Source of the DNA: a virus
Virus record (IMG/VR): IMGVR_UViG_3300025892_000040
Location: 1 to 44,673 of that record
Strand: one strand, 5' to 3'
Length of the DNA: 44,673 bases
The notes below the pieces were generated by a model that was given only the letters and a program-made list of their open reading frames with translations, searched no databases and was not told the origin of the DNA. Of the stretch, positions 16,901 to 26,702 are shown one piece after another (position 1 is the stretch's first letter; every line of letters starts with the position of its first letter). The position numbers and the translations under genes were made by a program.

Positions 16901-19900
16901 TGTAAGTCAATTAGGTCCATTTGAAACAACAGCAACAGTTGCTGGTTACGAACAATTTAAAAGCATACTGTCAACTTACACCACTGGTCTTGACACTACA
17001 ATCATTACCGAAATTCAAGCATCGCTTGACATTATTATTGATGTAATTGAAGATGGTAATTTAGACAATCTTCCAGCGGAAGTAGAAATATCAACCGCAG
17101 GGTTGACAAGTACAGATTTTGATGCTATAACAACCGCAACATTACAGATTCAAGATGATACAATATTATTCATCAATGATTTATTTTTTAATCCTGCATA
17201 CGATCAAGCAAAATGTGCGAGAGATATTGGTCTCATTGTAGATGCATTATCACTCTTCATTATTGCAGGAAGCGAAGCACCAGATCGTTTCGTTGCATTG
17301 TCGTACCGACGACCTAGTGCACAAAATGTTTATTTGAAACAAAGGGCTGCAACACTGGCGGCAGTTAACTATGCAGAAGATTTATTAAAGACTGCATTGA
17401 CCAATGGCGGTGGTGATCCACTCAAAACAAATGACCCGTTCGATAGAATTCGTGAAGGAATCAACGCAGGAGTATACACTTCTGGTGTAGATCGTGCTTG
17501 GGTTAACCCGAATACTTCATTGTACACCGGTACTGTCGGTGGTGTAGACAGTACGGGTTCTACCGCTAACACGATTGCGGCACAGAACACACTGAATCTG
17601 CAAAACAATGCCTATGCTGATGCCGTCATAAACTATGTTAACAATACATTAGGCATTACCTCGTTTGATAATACCATATGTAAAGAAGATTTGATCATTC
17701 TTTTGCAAGCACTTGCATATGATGTAGATACCGGCACGAACTGGTGTATTCGCCAATTTGCTGAGAGTTATTTTACGGGTGTTGTCAATGCTTTAGGCAA
17801 TGATAGTGCCGAAATAGAAGCAACCATTGCCGCATATGAATATCTGAAAACTTATCTTACGACTAATCTACCTCTTGATGCTAACCTAGCCCAAGGCACA
17901 GATCAAACAGCATCCATTCTTGCGTACATCACGGGCGAAATTGATATTGTAATTGACGCAATCAAAGCAGACACCACACAAAACATGCCGGCATTGGTAT
18001 TGCCTTCAACAATAGGTGAGGATGCTACTGACATAGCAGGCTTTAATGCAGTTCAAACAGCAAAGACTCAAACGCAAAATGCAGTCATTGATTTCGTTAA
18101 TGATTCTAATCCAGTGGATGCTTTTGATGATGAAAAATGTGCACGAGACTCTCTCTTAATTATTGATGCGATTTGTCTTGACATCCAGAACCAAACCAAT
18201 TATAATAGCATTACTGCTGGTTTAGCCTATCAAAGAGGCAATGCAAATAAAGTCCAAAGTGACCAGTTAAAATACACCATCCTTGCGATCAACTATCTTC
18301 GTGATCTTATTAACGGCACGCCTAGCATTGATTCTACCACAAAGACTTATGTGACCGCTCGGACTCTAGAGATTACTGATCTGCTGACTCAAAGCACCGA
18401 GTATGGTAAAGTAGATGGTGATCCAATATCATATAACACGACCAATGTTGTTCTTGATAAAGTCAATGCTGCCAATGCACTTCGTGCCAACAGGCGTCAA
18501 CTTCAGAAGCAAATCACCACTTGGATCCAAGTCAACTACGACACCTTTGAATATGATCCCGATGCGTGTGAACGGGATATTGGTTATATTGTTGATGGAC
18601 TTGTTCATGATATTCTATATGATGGACAATATGCTGCCGAAACTATAGCCCGATCTTACTGGGTTGAGACAGATCTTAACATAGAAAACAATCCAAATCA
18701 AAGCGAGAATCTGGACGGTGTTGCTGACACTTATAAGAATCAATTAGGTCAGAACGAAGTAGTAACCACTGCCGCGGCATATGCGCAACTTAAGGCTTTC
18801 ATCAATCAAATCGTGACGACTACTACCGAGCAAAGCGCTATTGGCAATCTGATGGACATCATTATTGATTCTATTACTGCGAGTGATAACACAGCGATTC
18901 CATCAACACCAATCTCATTTTTAAACGATCCGTTGTTGATTCAGGCGCAGAAAACAATCTACAAAGATCAGACAGTTCTTTATGCGAATCAGATATTCCC
19001 CGCATATACTTACAATCAATCTAAGTGTAGACGTGACGTTGGATTTATTCTTGACGCACTGACATATGATATCAAGTATGGTGGTAACAGTGCTACGTCC
19101 ATTGCGATGAGATCTTACTTCTCTATATTCAACAATGGATATGGTGATCTGTTAGGTCAGAATGAATTCACAATGACCATTAAAGCATATAGACATCTGA
19201 AGAGAAACATTCTCAAGAATTACTTTGAGACTCTGGACGCAGGCATTGAAACTACGAAGAACAATCTGCTTGATATTATTCTCAAAGCAATCATTCAAAC
19301 AAATCAAGGCACATTTACACTAGGCAATTTCTTTGGTGCTGACAGATCTTTAGACTTGTATCAGTACAACTATCCTACAGGATTGGCAGTTGGATATGAT
19401 TCACAAACATTCCCAGATCTGATTGCTTTGGGTCATAAAGTGACATACAATGCTTTGTATCTAGCCCACCAAGAATTCAACGTTGGTGCGAGTGAAAGAC
19501 TTACGATTGTCCGAGCGACAAATGCTGTCGCAAATAACCAAGGGACAGACACGACGATCTTCTTGAAGTCTGGTGATTATGTTATCAATAACCCGATTAA
19601 ACTACCACCCAAGACTGCGATTATTGGTGATGCACTCAGAACAACAACCATTCGTCCTAAGAACGTTGATAGTGATATCTTCTGGGCAGACAATGGTGTA
19701 TACATCAAAGAGATTACCTTCCGTGATCATCAGGATGGTGCCGCTGTTCTCGCATTTGATCCTCGTGTTGATTCGCCCGGAGCAGGACCATTTATTACAC
19801 AGTCACCTTATGTACAGAACTGTACGTCTTTGACTTCATCTGGTATTGGTTTACGAATTGATGGAAGCAAAGTGTCTGGTCTCCGAAGTATGGTACTAGA

Positions 19901-22238
19901 CGCATTTACACAGTTCAACGCTGGTGGTACAGGTGTGTATCTCCTAAACCGTGGATACTCACAGTTAGTATCATTGTTTACAGTATCAACAACCACCTCA
20001 GTTTTGGCTGAGACTGGCGGTCAATGCTCACTCACAAACTCAAACTCATCGTTCGGTGAACGTGGTCTTGTTGCTACAGGTGGATCACCATCACTTTACA
20101 ACGGCGATCTTCACGCAAACTATATTCAGAACGACGACTTCATTCGGGTCAACGGAGTTATCACACAAGACTCGGCAGACTACACGTTGAATCTCGGTGA
20201 TTACAAGAAGCCTAACTACAATGATGCTATCAAATTTGACTCGGATAACTTCTATTATACAATTCTCAATGTATCAGATGAGATTACTCAGGACTGGGGA
20301 ACAACTGGAAACACCACCGAATCAACCACACTGAAACAAACAAACACAGTTAATCTTACTAAGTATGGTTCAAGTGTTCACATGAGTTCAAACGATCTCT
20401 ATGCCGCAGTGGGTCAAAGTGCAACATTGCCGGGCGAACTGGCGGCTGTTGAGATTCGCAAATCAGACATTGTAGGCGGTATACCACAGTGGGACTTTGT
20501 ACAAACAATTAATCCTGCGGTTGCATTTGGCACAAACACAACATCCGACATTGACTTTGGATACGAAACACGACTGAACGAAGACGGATCTTATCTGGCA
20601 GTCAGTGCACCTAGTCAAAAGAATGTAGACGGAAGTGGTGGTGCGCAGAACAACGGTGCGATCTACATGTTCAGAAGAAGTGGTGAATCTTGGACACAAG
20701 ATTCCATTGTTAATCTTGCTGAGGTTGCAGACCGATCACGATTCTTTGGTAGATCGTTTGACATGAGCGAGAGTGGATTATATCTTGCCGCTTCTACTGT
20801 GAACGATGTAAGTCCCGCAAGTGCTGGTGCTGTATACGTCTTCCAGAGAACTGCGCCGGCTTCATCATCTTGGTCACAGACTCAACGTATTACGATACCT
20901 GATGGTACGGGCGCAAACGCGGGTGAACCTGAAGTCACAATAAATGATGACGGTGCTGATCTTCTAATCCAATGGAAAAATTCACTCACCAATAAAATTT
21001 ATTACTATCAGAAAAACATTGACAACGTATTCATTCTAGCACAGGTAATCATACCGCGGTCAAACGTTGGGGCTAACGGTAGAGATTCCAAGATTAGACT
21101 TGGAAAGAACACCACACACTTTGTCATGGGTGATAAGAATGCGCCTCGTGGTTACTTCACGAACATTCAAACTGACAGCGATCTTGGTGGTCAACTTCAA
21201 TATGCAAGAAAACAGAAATTAGATCAGGCAACATTATCAGGTACTCTTTTGTCTACGACTGACGTTGATCGGTGGATAAATTTCACAACAGATTTTCCAA
21301 CGAACACAGTAGTGACAATTGAAGGTGCTGGTGCAAACGATGGTGATTATACAATCACCGACAGAACATCTAACACACTGTCAGTCACGCCTGCATTTAC
21401 ACCGGGTGGTAACTTCACGGACGTCCAGGTGTATATTCAGAACACAGGTGTCAGTGAGTTCTTCTTGTTTGATGAAGGTCAGTGGGTAACAGAAGATATT
21501 ATTGAAGCACCTTATGATGCTGTCAAAGACTTTGGATATGGATACGATGTTGATATCAACACACGAGGTGATCTTGTTGCTGTTGGTAACAATCCAAACG
21601 TCAACTCAATCAAGAACGAAGTCTCGGTTATTGAACGTGCCCGAAGTGACTGGAGAAGGATCTCTAGACTTGAACCATTGACTCCTGCAAATGCGGCATC
21701 AATAGGTAACGACGAATACGGTGGATCAGGACACTCAGTCGCCGTCGGCGGCACAGGTGATTATATTCTTATTGGTGCTCAAGATAGACGATCTGATCAA
21801 GGAGATGCAAACACACAATTTGGTGCATTTTTTGAATACTGGTCTATTCTAGATGAAACAGGATCATATGAGATAGAACTTGCGCCTGCATTGAACAGGA
21901 ATTTGAAGTCACTTCAAAATGTAAGTTTCCATCAGAGATCATTGATTACCGCATCAGGTCATACATTTGAATATGTAGGATCCGGAACAAACATGTTCAC
22001 GGCTATCCCACAAAACGGTGGTGTACCCAAGAAACAAAACGAAATACAATTTGACTCGGCAGATGCCGCCACACCAAACTTTGGTCTGGTATATTTTACT
22101 GCGACAGACGAACGTGGTGACTTTAGAATTGGTGAAGACTTAACAATTAACAGAGAACAGGGTAACATTACTGGTGTAACATTTGACAGATCATTGTTTG
22201 CAGTAATGACCCCATTCATATTAGCACTAGAGGGATAA
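13917..22238 (+). CDS. giant tail fibre (2773 aa): CxRD repeats, beta-helix, inserted FG-GAP-like propeller
   Basis: The N-terminus ('APTVNEIDYGEIAINTHDGKA', residues ~19-40) is the tail-attachment motif of many phage fibres. Residues ~100-1750 contain twelve repeats, each opening with C-x-x-D (such as KCERDIGLILDAV). From the second to the eleventh they alternate between a 'TITAGxSYLRAN' type and a 'YGGNxxxRxxAxxYxVGxxSQLG' type. Residues ~1860-2075 look like a pectate-lyase-type parallel beta-helix (TIFLKSGDYVINNPI; GLRIDGSKVSGLRSMVL), with no recognised catalytic triad. Residues ~2115-2650 contain FG-GAP-like blades (SVAVGGTGDYILIGAQ; GAIYMFRRSG). The last ~110 residues (SFHQRSLITASGHTFEYVG onward) are a conserved fibre C-terminus. 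A host-binding fibre is inferred. The RBS is weak (AGAAG). Confidence 0.82.
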   Translation: MAARKKILLPRSDIPNRAPTVNEIDYGEIAINTHDGKAFIKRDQNGEVTIESIGSEQVENVYYVSKSGVYGNDGRSLMNSMKTLDSAVATVLTKQGFKFDKITCERDTQLIMDAVRYDMVLETNFNSVNAGLAYKRGNAGKVTTEQKYQTRRAINEERVGMLSAPLVASNPTATARVGAGFTELIDIFYDGEPDDYYFTNPPIESQTDANNASQILQENRAAIQDAVLSYLNNANLDPYDSAKCERDIGLILDAVVDDLITTSDYRTITAANAYLRANSAYVLSDQFEMTVAALEFAKGQVQSLVGVPSDALIATFFDRVINVVNGTTTTYPAPTYPTTGTATYQTADRITASAALITNRATLVSDTTAYITANYPTLDYDSAACERDVGYIIDALAHDVKYGGNGGTRVNAEAYFVGTESQLGFGEGTATIAAYNDLKTRINVVVTTAPEQTDIGALIDEITGVITAGDLTGLSAPVAIDLDGYLSGVLSERTIILTNKSTIEDDTIEYVDDNWAIKNTNIKSYDAGKCSRDVGIILDAVRRDFILGTDYWTITAGNSYLRANTAYLKSEQNYATIEAVKFARDTVKTLQNGIPATNVFSSVQQTTLDTLFERVIDVIDGTVTTPITAITYPTAGDYASVAGRATQSANIITSRTTLVNNLTSFVSTTYPTFTYDQAACEADTGFIIDGLVADLLYGGNTATRQAAFAYYVGAVSQLGAGEEKVTIAAYNNLATDIKALVGVTEDARVDELIAIITTVIEEGDTSSLLLNEVEITTTGLTTTEYDVILSETPDIQTATLAFVDKTFIPELPDYDQVKCYRDVGLILDAVKRDLITGSTYNTITAGFSYLRANASYVQSDQLEKTLKGINYARDEVKKLVGASDASIDILFARVTDVLNGIVTTYETPTYTAPGGTHDGSLGGDRITAVSNLQTNRSAAVTALIDYIDLEYPALEYDTNKCKRDAGYIIDAICHDLLYSGNTAARQNAASYYVGSVSQLGPFETTATVAGYEQFKSILSTYTTGLDTTIITEIQASLDIIIDVIEDGNLDNLPAEVEISTAGLTSTDFDAITTATLQIQDDTILFINDLFFNPAYDQAKCARDIGLIVDALSLFIIAGSEAPDRFVALSYRRPSAQNVYLKQRAATLAAVNYAEDLLKTALTNGGGDPLKTNDPFDRIREGINAGVYTSGVDRAWVNPNTSLYTGTVGGVDSTGSTANTIAAQNTLNLQNNAYADAVINYVNNTLGITSFDNTICKEDLIILLQALAYDVDTGTNWCIRQFAESYFTGVVNALGNDSAEIEATIAAYEYLKTYLTTNLPLDANLAQGTDQTASILAYITGEIDIVIDAIKADTTQNMPALVLPSTIGEDATDIAGFNAVQTAKTQTQNAVIDFVNDSNPVDAFDDEKCARDSLLIIDAICLDIQNQTNYNSITAGLAYQRGNANKVQSDQLKYTILAINYLRDLINGTPSIDSTTKTYVTARTLEITDLLTQSTEYGKVDGDPISYNTTNVVLDKVNAANALRANRRQLQKQITTWIQVNYDTFEYDPDACERDIGYIVDGLVHDILYDGQYAAETIARSYWVETDLNIENNPNQSENLDGVADTYKNQLGQNEVVTTAAAYAQLKAFINQIVTTTTEQSAIGNLMDIIIDSITASDNTAIPSTPISFLNDPLLIQAQKTIYKDQTVLYANQIFPAYTYNQSKCRRDVGFILDALTYDIKYGGNSATSIAMRSYFSIFNNGYGDLLGQNEFTMTIKAYRHLKRNILKNYFETLDAGIETTKNNLLDIILKAIIQTNQGTFTLGNFFGADRSLDLYQYNYPTGLAVGYDSQTFPDLIALGHKVTYNALYLAHQEFNVGASERLTIVRATNAVANNQGTDTTIFLKSGDYVINNPIKLPPKTAIIGDALRTTTIRPKNVDSDIFWADNGVYIKEITFRDHQDGAAVLAFDPRVDSPGAGPFITQSPYVQNCTSLTSSGIGLRIDGSKVSGLRSMVLDAFTQFNAGGTGVYLLNRGYSQLVSLFTVSTTTSVLAETGGQCSLTNSNSSFGERGLVATGGSPSLYNGDLHANYIQNDDFIRVNGVITQDSADYTLNLGDYKKPNYNDAIKFDSDNFYYTILNVSDEITQDWGTTGNTTESTTLKQTNTVNLTKYGSSVHMSSNDLYAAVGQSATLPGELAAVEIRKSDIVGGIPQWDFVQTINPAVAFGTNTTSDIDFGYETRLNEDGSYLAVSAPSQKNVDGSGGAQNNGAIYMFRRSGESWTQDSIVNLAEVADRSRFFGRSFDMSESGLYLAASTVNDVSPASAGAVYVFQRTAPASSSWSQTQRITIPDGTGANAGEPEVTINDDGADLLIQWKNSLTNKIYYYQKNIDNVFILAQVIIPRSNVGANGRDSKIRLGKNTTHFVMGDKNAPRGYFTNIQTDSDLGGQLQYARKQKLDQATLSGTLLSTTDVDRWINFTTDFPTNTVVTIEGAGANDGDYTITDRTSNTLSVTPAFTPGGNFTDVQVYIQNTGVSEFFLFDEGQWVTEDIIEAPYDAVKDFGYGYDVDINTRGDLVAVGNNPNVNSIKNEVSVIERARSDWRRISRLEPLTPANAASIGNDEYGGSGHSVAVGGTGDYILIGAQDRRSDQGDANTQFGAFFEYWSILDETGSYEIELAPALNRNLKSLQNVSFHQRSLITASGHTFEYVGSGTNMFTAIPQNGGVPKKQNEIQFDSADAATPNFGLVYFTATDERGDFRIGEDLTINREQGNITGVTFDRSLFAVMTPFILALEG

Positions 22239-22239
22239 C

Positions 22240-22644
22240 ATGGCAACTCCATTAAATGCGTTTAAAACTAAAGTCTGGACGTTGAGAGACTCAGCGGCAA
22301 GCCAGGGTAAGTTAATATATAACACACCTCCAGGCGTGACCGCTATTGTTTTAATGGCGCAGATATCTAACGTAGATTCTGACGGAGGAGGTACATCAAG
22401 ATTCTCTTTTGTGCACAAAGATGTTGGCACTGGACAAGAAACACCACTGGTGAATAAGTTTCCGGTAAGGCAAAATGATGCGGCGACACCTCTGACAGGT
22501 AAATTAATTATTCAAGAGGGCAACCAAATATATGGATACTGTCATAAAAGGGTTACTCGGTCAGATGCTGGTGGTTCAGGAACAAATGACGCAGATGATA
22601 CATTGAATTTAGTACTATCATTGTTAGAATCTTTGAACGCTTAA
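22240..22644 (+). CDS. small conserved fibre-associated structural protein
   Basis: The protein has 134 residues and starts 'MATPLNAFKTKVWTLRD'. It continues with 'YNTPPGVTAIVLMAQISNVDS' and ends in 'LVLSLLESLNA', a compact beta-sandwich pattern. From memory the same family accompanies long fibre genes in marine T4-like phages. The ATG follows a GAGGG site at the end of the giant fibre gene with 1 nt between stop and start. No enzyme motif is present. A capping or tip protein of the giant fibre is plausible from position alone. Confidence 0.65.
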   Translation: MATPLNAFKTKVWTLRDSAASQGKLIYNTPPGVTAIVLMAQISNVDSDGGGTSRFSFVHKDVGTGQETPLVNKFPVRQNDAATPLTGKLIIQEGNQIYGYCHKRVTRSDAGGSGTNDADDTLNLVLSLLESLNA

Positions 22645-22656
22645 ACGGAAGATACG

Positions 22657-24873
22657 ATGTCGCAACTCACTACAATATCAGGTTACGTTCCACTTAGAGA
22701 TAAATCCGAGTTAGATTCTGATCGTTATGAATTCATAACATTAGATCAGACAGAACCAAACGCGGGTTTACCTGATTCAGAAGGTGCACTCTTTATATCG
22801 GGTGTTGATGGGACTCGGAGTTTTACTACAGAGCCACGTCTTACTCAGTTATCGTTTAAGTCAGGATCTCTTGAACAGATTGATCCACCCAGCCAGCCTA
22901 GTTATTTTCTTGTCTTCAAGGAAGAGCCTGGTTCACAAGCAGGCATTGGATTAGATGACAGTGTTGCGTGGTCGCTGGGTGAGTTTGAAGAAGTAGATAC
23001 TCTTCAAACTGTTACCGATCGTGGTAATGTCACTACACAGTCCATAACAATTGCTAACTTAGATGCTGACTCTGCGGTCTTTTCGGGCGGTGTAAGAATT
23101 GATGGTAACTTGTGGGTCAATGGTACTGAGACAATTATCAATTCAAGCACTCTTACGGTTGATGATAAGAATATTGTAATCGCTGAAGGTGCACCAGACG
23201 CGGCGACTGCGGACGGTGGTGGTCTCACATTAGACGGTGCAAATGCCACAATAACATATCAAGCATCAAGTGATCGCTGGAGACTCAACAAAGATCTTGA
23301 GTTAGACGGCACTGATAAGAAAATATATTTCGGTAACAACAATCTTACTTTCGTAGGCGAAAATGGTACAAGTGATAAGTTAAGTCTCAGTGGTGGCGGT
23401 ACAGGCAATCCTACCGATACCGTCACGATTGATGCTGTAGGACAGGTTGGTATTGGAACAGACAATCCTTCGGTAGCACTTGACGTTCAAGGTAGTGCGA
23501 ATGTATCTGCCAATCTTGATGTTGCAGGTCTAACTCAGTTAGACTCTACCACGATTGATGGTCTTCTAGAGTTAAAGGAAGTTCTTCCAAAAGATCCTAC
23601 AGCAAAGATATTGTTTCGAAGACAATCAGATGGTGTCATTCTTGAAGGCGAGACTACAGTTGCCAACGTAGATCAGATATCTACGAGCGACACAGACTCA
23701 GATGCTACTCACTATCTCATGTTCACTTATGCAAACAACGGTGTAGGTGGATTTGATAGTGCGCTGATAGACACAACAACACTCACATACAATCCCAGCA
23801 CTAACATTTTTACAACCGAAAATATTGTTGCCAATGGATTAACAAATCTTGATTCAACATTTATCGCAGGTGATGTACAGATTCAAACCAATTCCGGCAG
23901 ACTGCTTGACAGTGCGGGTAGATCGTTTGTCATTTACGATTCAGCGGGTGCTTTGCTGTGGGGTAATAACGGGACTAGTGCAGGCAATCTAGGTGGAGCA
24001 AGTGCGGTTGCAAGACTCATTGATCTAGCAGATGTTTCTATATCAGAGCCTATCACAAGTGGATATGTTGTCAAGTGGGACGAGTTTGCGGCAGGTGGAT
24101 CAGGTGCTTGGGTTGTAGGACCAGATAATACAGGTGTCGGCGGTGCTGGCATTGCGCTCACTGATCTTTCAGTTGTACAACAAGTCGCATCAGGTACTGG
24201 TACATTATCTTATAGTAATGTAAGCGGCGTATTTACATACACTCCTCCTGAGTTATCACTTCTAAATCTGACAGATGTTGCAAGCGATGGCACGAACGGA
24301 CAAGTTCTCCAGACAGATGGCGCAGGTAACTTCTCATTTGTAAATCAGACGGGCGGTGGTGGCTCTAGCATCACAACTTCAGATGAGGGCTCAAGTCTTA
24401 CGACTGGTACGACCTCGTTCAACTTTGTTGGTACTGGTGTTACTGCAACAAACAGCGGCGATGATGTCACAGTAACCATTCCTGGAGTAACCGGTGCACT
24501 CAGTACACGATCTACTATTATTGGCACAACAGGTACGATATCAGATAACAACTCAGCAGACTTAGACATTACTGGTGGTGCACCTACTTATGCACTTCTC
24601 AAGATTCAATCAAATGATGCATCATGGGTGCGATTGTATACAGACACCGCATCAAGAACAGCAGACGCCTCACGATTAATTACAGACGATCCTGCGCCCG
24701 ATGCTGGTGTTGTAGCAGAGATTATTACCACAGGTAACCAGGTGATCAAGATGTCACCCGGCGTCATAGGTTGGCTTGACACGGGAACAACCGTTCATGC
24801 GAGAGTTACCAATCTTAGTGGTGGTGCAAGAGCAATCACAGTAACGCTCACCTTGCTCGCACTGGAAGCATAA
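22657..24873 (+). CDS. tail-fibre protein with GNLxVNG and repeat modules
   Basis: The protein has 738 residues. The N-terminal ~115 residues (SGYVPLRDKSELDSDRYEF) form a separate attachment-like domain. Near residue 150 lies 'VRIDGNLWVNGTETIINSS' with 'TVDDKNIVIAEGA', the recurrent fibre-shaft motif, then 'VGIGTDNPSVALDVQGS' as in many trimeric fibres and adhesins. Residues ~330-420 contain a 'HYLMFTYANNG...LTYNPSTN' module also found repeatedly in the protein at 29719. The C-terminal ~110 residues are a beta-rich domain (LKIQSNDASWVRLYTDTAS). The stop overlaps the protease start (TAATG). Host-recognition fibre is inferred; no enzymatic motif was found. Confidence 0.75.
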   Translation: MSQLTTISGYVPLRDKSELDSDRYEFITLDQTEPNAGLPDSEGALFISGVDGTRSFTTEPRLTQLSFKSGSLEQIDPPSQPSYFLVFKEEPGSQAGIGLDDSVAWSLGEFEEVDTLQTVTDRGNVTTQSITIANLDADSAVFSGGVRIDGNLWVNGTETIINSSTLTVDDKNIVIAEGAPDAATADGGGLTLDGANATITYQASSDRWRLNKDLELDGTDKKIYFGNNNLTFVGENGTSDKLSLSGGGTGNPTDTVTIDAVGQVGIGTDNPSVALDVQGSANVSANLDVAGLTQLDSTTIDGLLELKEVLPKDPTAKILFRRQSDGVILEGETTVANVDQISTSDTDSDATHYLMFTYANNGVGGFDSALIDTTTLTYNPSTNIFTTENIVANGLTNLDSTFIAGDVQIQTNSGRLLDSAGRSFVIYDSAGALLWGNNGTSAGNLGGASAVARLIDLADVSISEPITSGYVVKWDEFAAGGSGAWVVGPDNTGVGGAGIALTDLSVVQQVASGTGTLSYSNVSGVFTYTPPELSLLNLTDVASDGTNGQVLQTDGAGNFSFVNQTGGGGSSITTSDEGSSLTTGTTSFNFVGTGVTATNSGDDVTVTIPGVTGALSTRSTIIGTTGTISDNNSADLDITGGAPTYALLKIQSNDASWVRLYTDTASRTADASRLITDDPAPDAGVVAEIITTGNQVIKMSPGVIGWLDTGTTVHARVTNLSGGARAITVTLTLLALEA

Positions 24874-26702
24874 TGGAAGAATATCTGGTTTTATTACATA
24901 GCCATGATGACCTAGATACTTTCTATGCGGACATGGAGACAACTGGCGGTATTTTAGAACGTGCTATCGATATCTGTTGTCGCAGACCTTTGTCGCGAAC
25001 AACTATGTACATGCTCACATCAGAAGAGGCGGCCGCAGTCAAGGCTGATTCTCGTGTAAGACAAGTTGCTCGTTGGTCAGATCGCCCAGAAATGAAACCC
25101 ACCGCATTTACTCGTACAGACTTTGAGTATGACAAAGGCGCAAACGAACCACCCAATGATTCACAATCAAAGAATTGGGGCACATGGCGTTCTAGAAACA
25201 CATACGAAGGCAACGAGTCTATTATCGACAACTGGGCAGATGACTTTTTAAATCCTGATCAGGTAACGGGTGAAAAATATACCAGTAGTGAGACATTCAC
25301 CGAGACTGGTAAGCACGTTGACATTGTGGTTAAAGATGGGCATCCAGATCCTAACATGCCAGACTTACAGATTAACGCAGATGGTACGGGCGGCTCACGA
25401 GTTAACGAGATTAACTGGAATCTATACACGACCACTGTACAGGGTTATGAGGCTTTTGGTTCTTCTGATTATTTCTTAGCACAGGATTATGTGTACAGCC
25501 CATACACTTCAGGCAATAGTGATATAAGCAGACAAAGGCAACACGGCGCTTCGGTTTCAACATGTGCCGCTGGCTCAACGCTGGGTCTGGCGCCGGGCGC
25601 AAACATATATTCGTTTGATCCGTATACTGCCAGTCAACTAGACTACGGCAATTTCAGTTCCCCAGATGGCTATCCTAATTACACTGACTTCGATTATATT
25701 CGAGCGTGGCACAATGCAAAGACGGTAAACCAAGCAACAGGATTTAAGAATCCTACTATCATTAATTGTAGCACTGGTTTTAGTGAACTGTTTTCAGAAG
25801 GTGATAACACATGGCCTGTACAAGCCACAAATCGTGGTGTTACTTATGGCGATGGTATCAACCCAATGACGAATCAACAAGTCGAAGATGCTCAATTGGC
25901 TGGCGTAGGCGATATAGTCGGCAGCGCCGGGAATCGATATTTTTATTCGGTAATGGGCACTAATGGTAGTAACAGTTTCATTGACTTTGTTATTGCAGAT
26001 GTCGAAGACTGTATCAACGATGGCATTCATGTTGTTATCTCGGCTAGTAATGATAACACATTAATGGCTTTCACAAACACCACTGAACACACAAACAATA
26101 CTGTTACACTACAAGATGCGACAACACAAAACTGGAAGTCGCGCTCTTTTGGTACCGACCAAAAAGGATGTTACATTGTTGGAACACTCAGCACAAAATC
26201 AAGACTGAGAGCCGGCGGTAGTGCAGGTCAAGGCGAGTGTCGGGTGTCTTATTCAAATTGTGGATTAGGTGTAGACTTCTATACATTTGCAGATGGTGTC
26301 ACCGCGGGTTACAATGGAAACGGTGGGCAGGTCGCTGATCCTCGAAACGCAAGTTATACTCTTAGAACATTTAATGGTACTTCGGCGGGTGCACCGATGC
26401 TCACCGGGCAACTTGCTTGCATACTAGAACGTTTTCCTGATATGACACCCGCACAACTATATGACTATATGGTGATGAGAAGTCGAACATTAGCAGAAAA
26501 TGAATGTGGAGATTTAGGCAACGATTGGCCTAATGCGTTTTGTTTTGAATCGACTGAATCACCACGTGTGGCTATGTCTATTGGTGATATTCGCCCACAG
26601 TCTGGCAGAATAGAAACAAAGAATATACATCTTGCAAGACCCTCATCAGGTGTCGCATACCCTAGACAAAGAACTGCCCGAACGTGGCGCCGAGTCGTAT
26701 AA
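24873..26702 (+). CDS. subtilisin-like (S8 family) serine protease, virion-associated
   Basis: The protein has 609 residues. All elements of an S8 peptidase are present in order: D155 in 'VDIVVKDGHPDP', H224 in 'RQRQHGASVSTCAAGS', the oxyanion-hole Asn N393 in 'VVISASNDN', and S504 in 'NGTSAGAPMLTGQLA'. The first ~90 residues (MEEYLVLLHSHDDLD...VKADSRVRQVARW) resemble an inhibitor-I9-like pro-region, as in many subtilases. There is no signal peptide. The gene overlaps the upstream fibre gene by 1 nt and ends in a late promoter, so it is expressed with fibre genes. Processing of virion proteins or degradation of host surface proteins is possible. Family-level confidence is high; the role is inferred. 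Confidence 0.82.
   Translation: MEEYLVLLHSHDDLDTFYADMETTGGILERAIDICCRRPLSRTTMYMLTSEEAAAVKADSRVRQVARWSDRPEMKPTAFTRTDFEYDKGANEPPNDSQSKNWGTWRSRNTYEGNESIIDNWADDFLNPDQVTGEKYTSSETFTETGKHVDIVVKDGHPDPNMPDLQINADGTGGSRVNEINWNLYTTTVQGYEAFGSSDYFLAQDYVYSPYTSGNSDISRQRQHGASVSTCAAGSTLGLAPGANIYSFDPYTASQLDYGNFSSPDGYPNYTDFDYIRAWHNAKTVNQATGFKNPTIINCSTGFSELFSEGDNTWPVQATNRGVTYGDGINPMTNQQVEDAQLAGVGDIVGSAGNRYFYSVMGTNGSNSFIDFVIADVEDCINDGIHVVISASNDNTLMAFTNTTEHTNNTVTLQDATTQNWKSRSFGTDQKGCYIVGTLSTKSRLRAGGSAGQGECRVSYSNCGLGVDFYTFADGVTAGYNGNGGQVADPRNASYTLRTFNGTSAGAPMLTGQLACILERFPDMTPAQLYDYMVMRSRTLAENECGDLGNDWPNAFCFESTESPRVAMSIGDIRPQSGRIETKNIHLARPSSGVAYPRQRTARTWRRVV

Noticed and set aside
19500-20130. Polysaccharide lyase or depolymerase activity for the beta-helix part of the giant fibre
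   Set aside because: The fold pattern is visible but no catalytic residue set could be recognised, so only a structural call is made.
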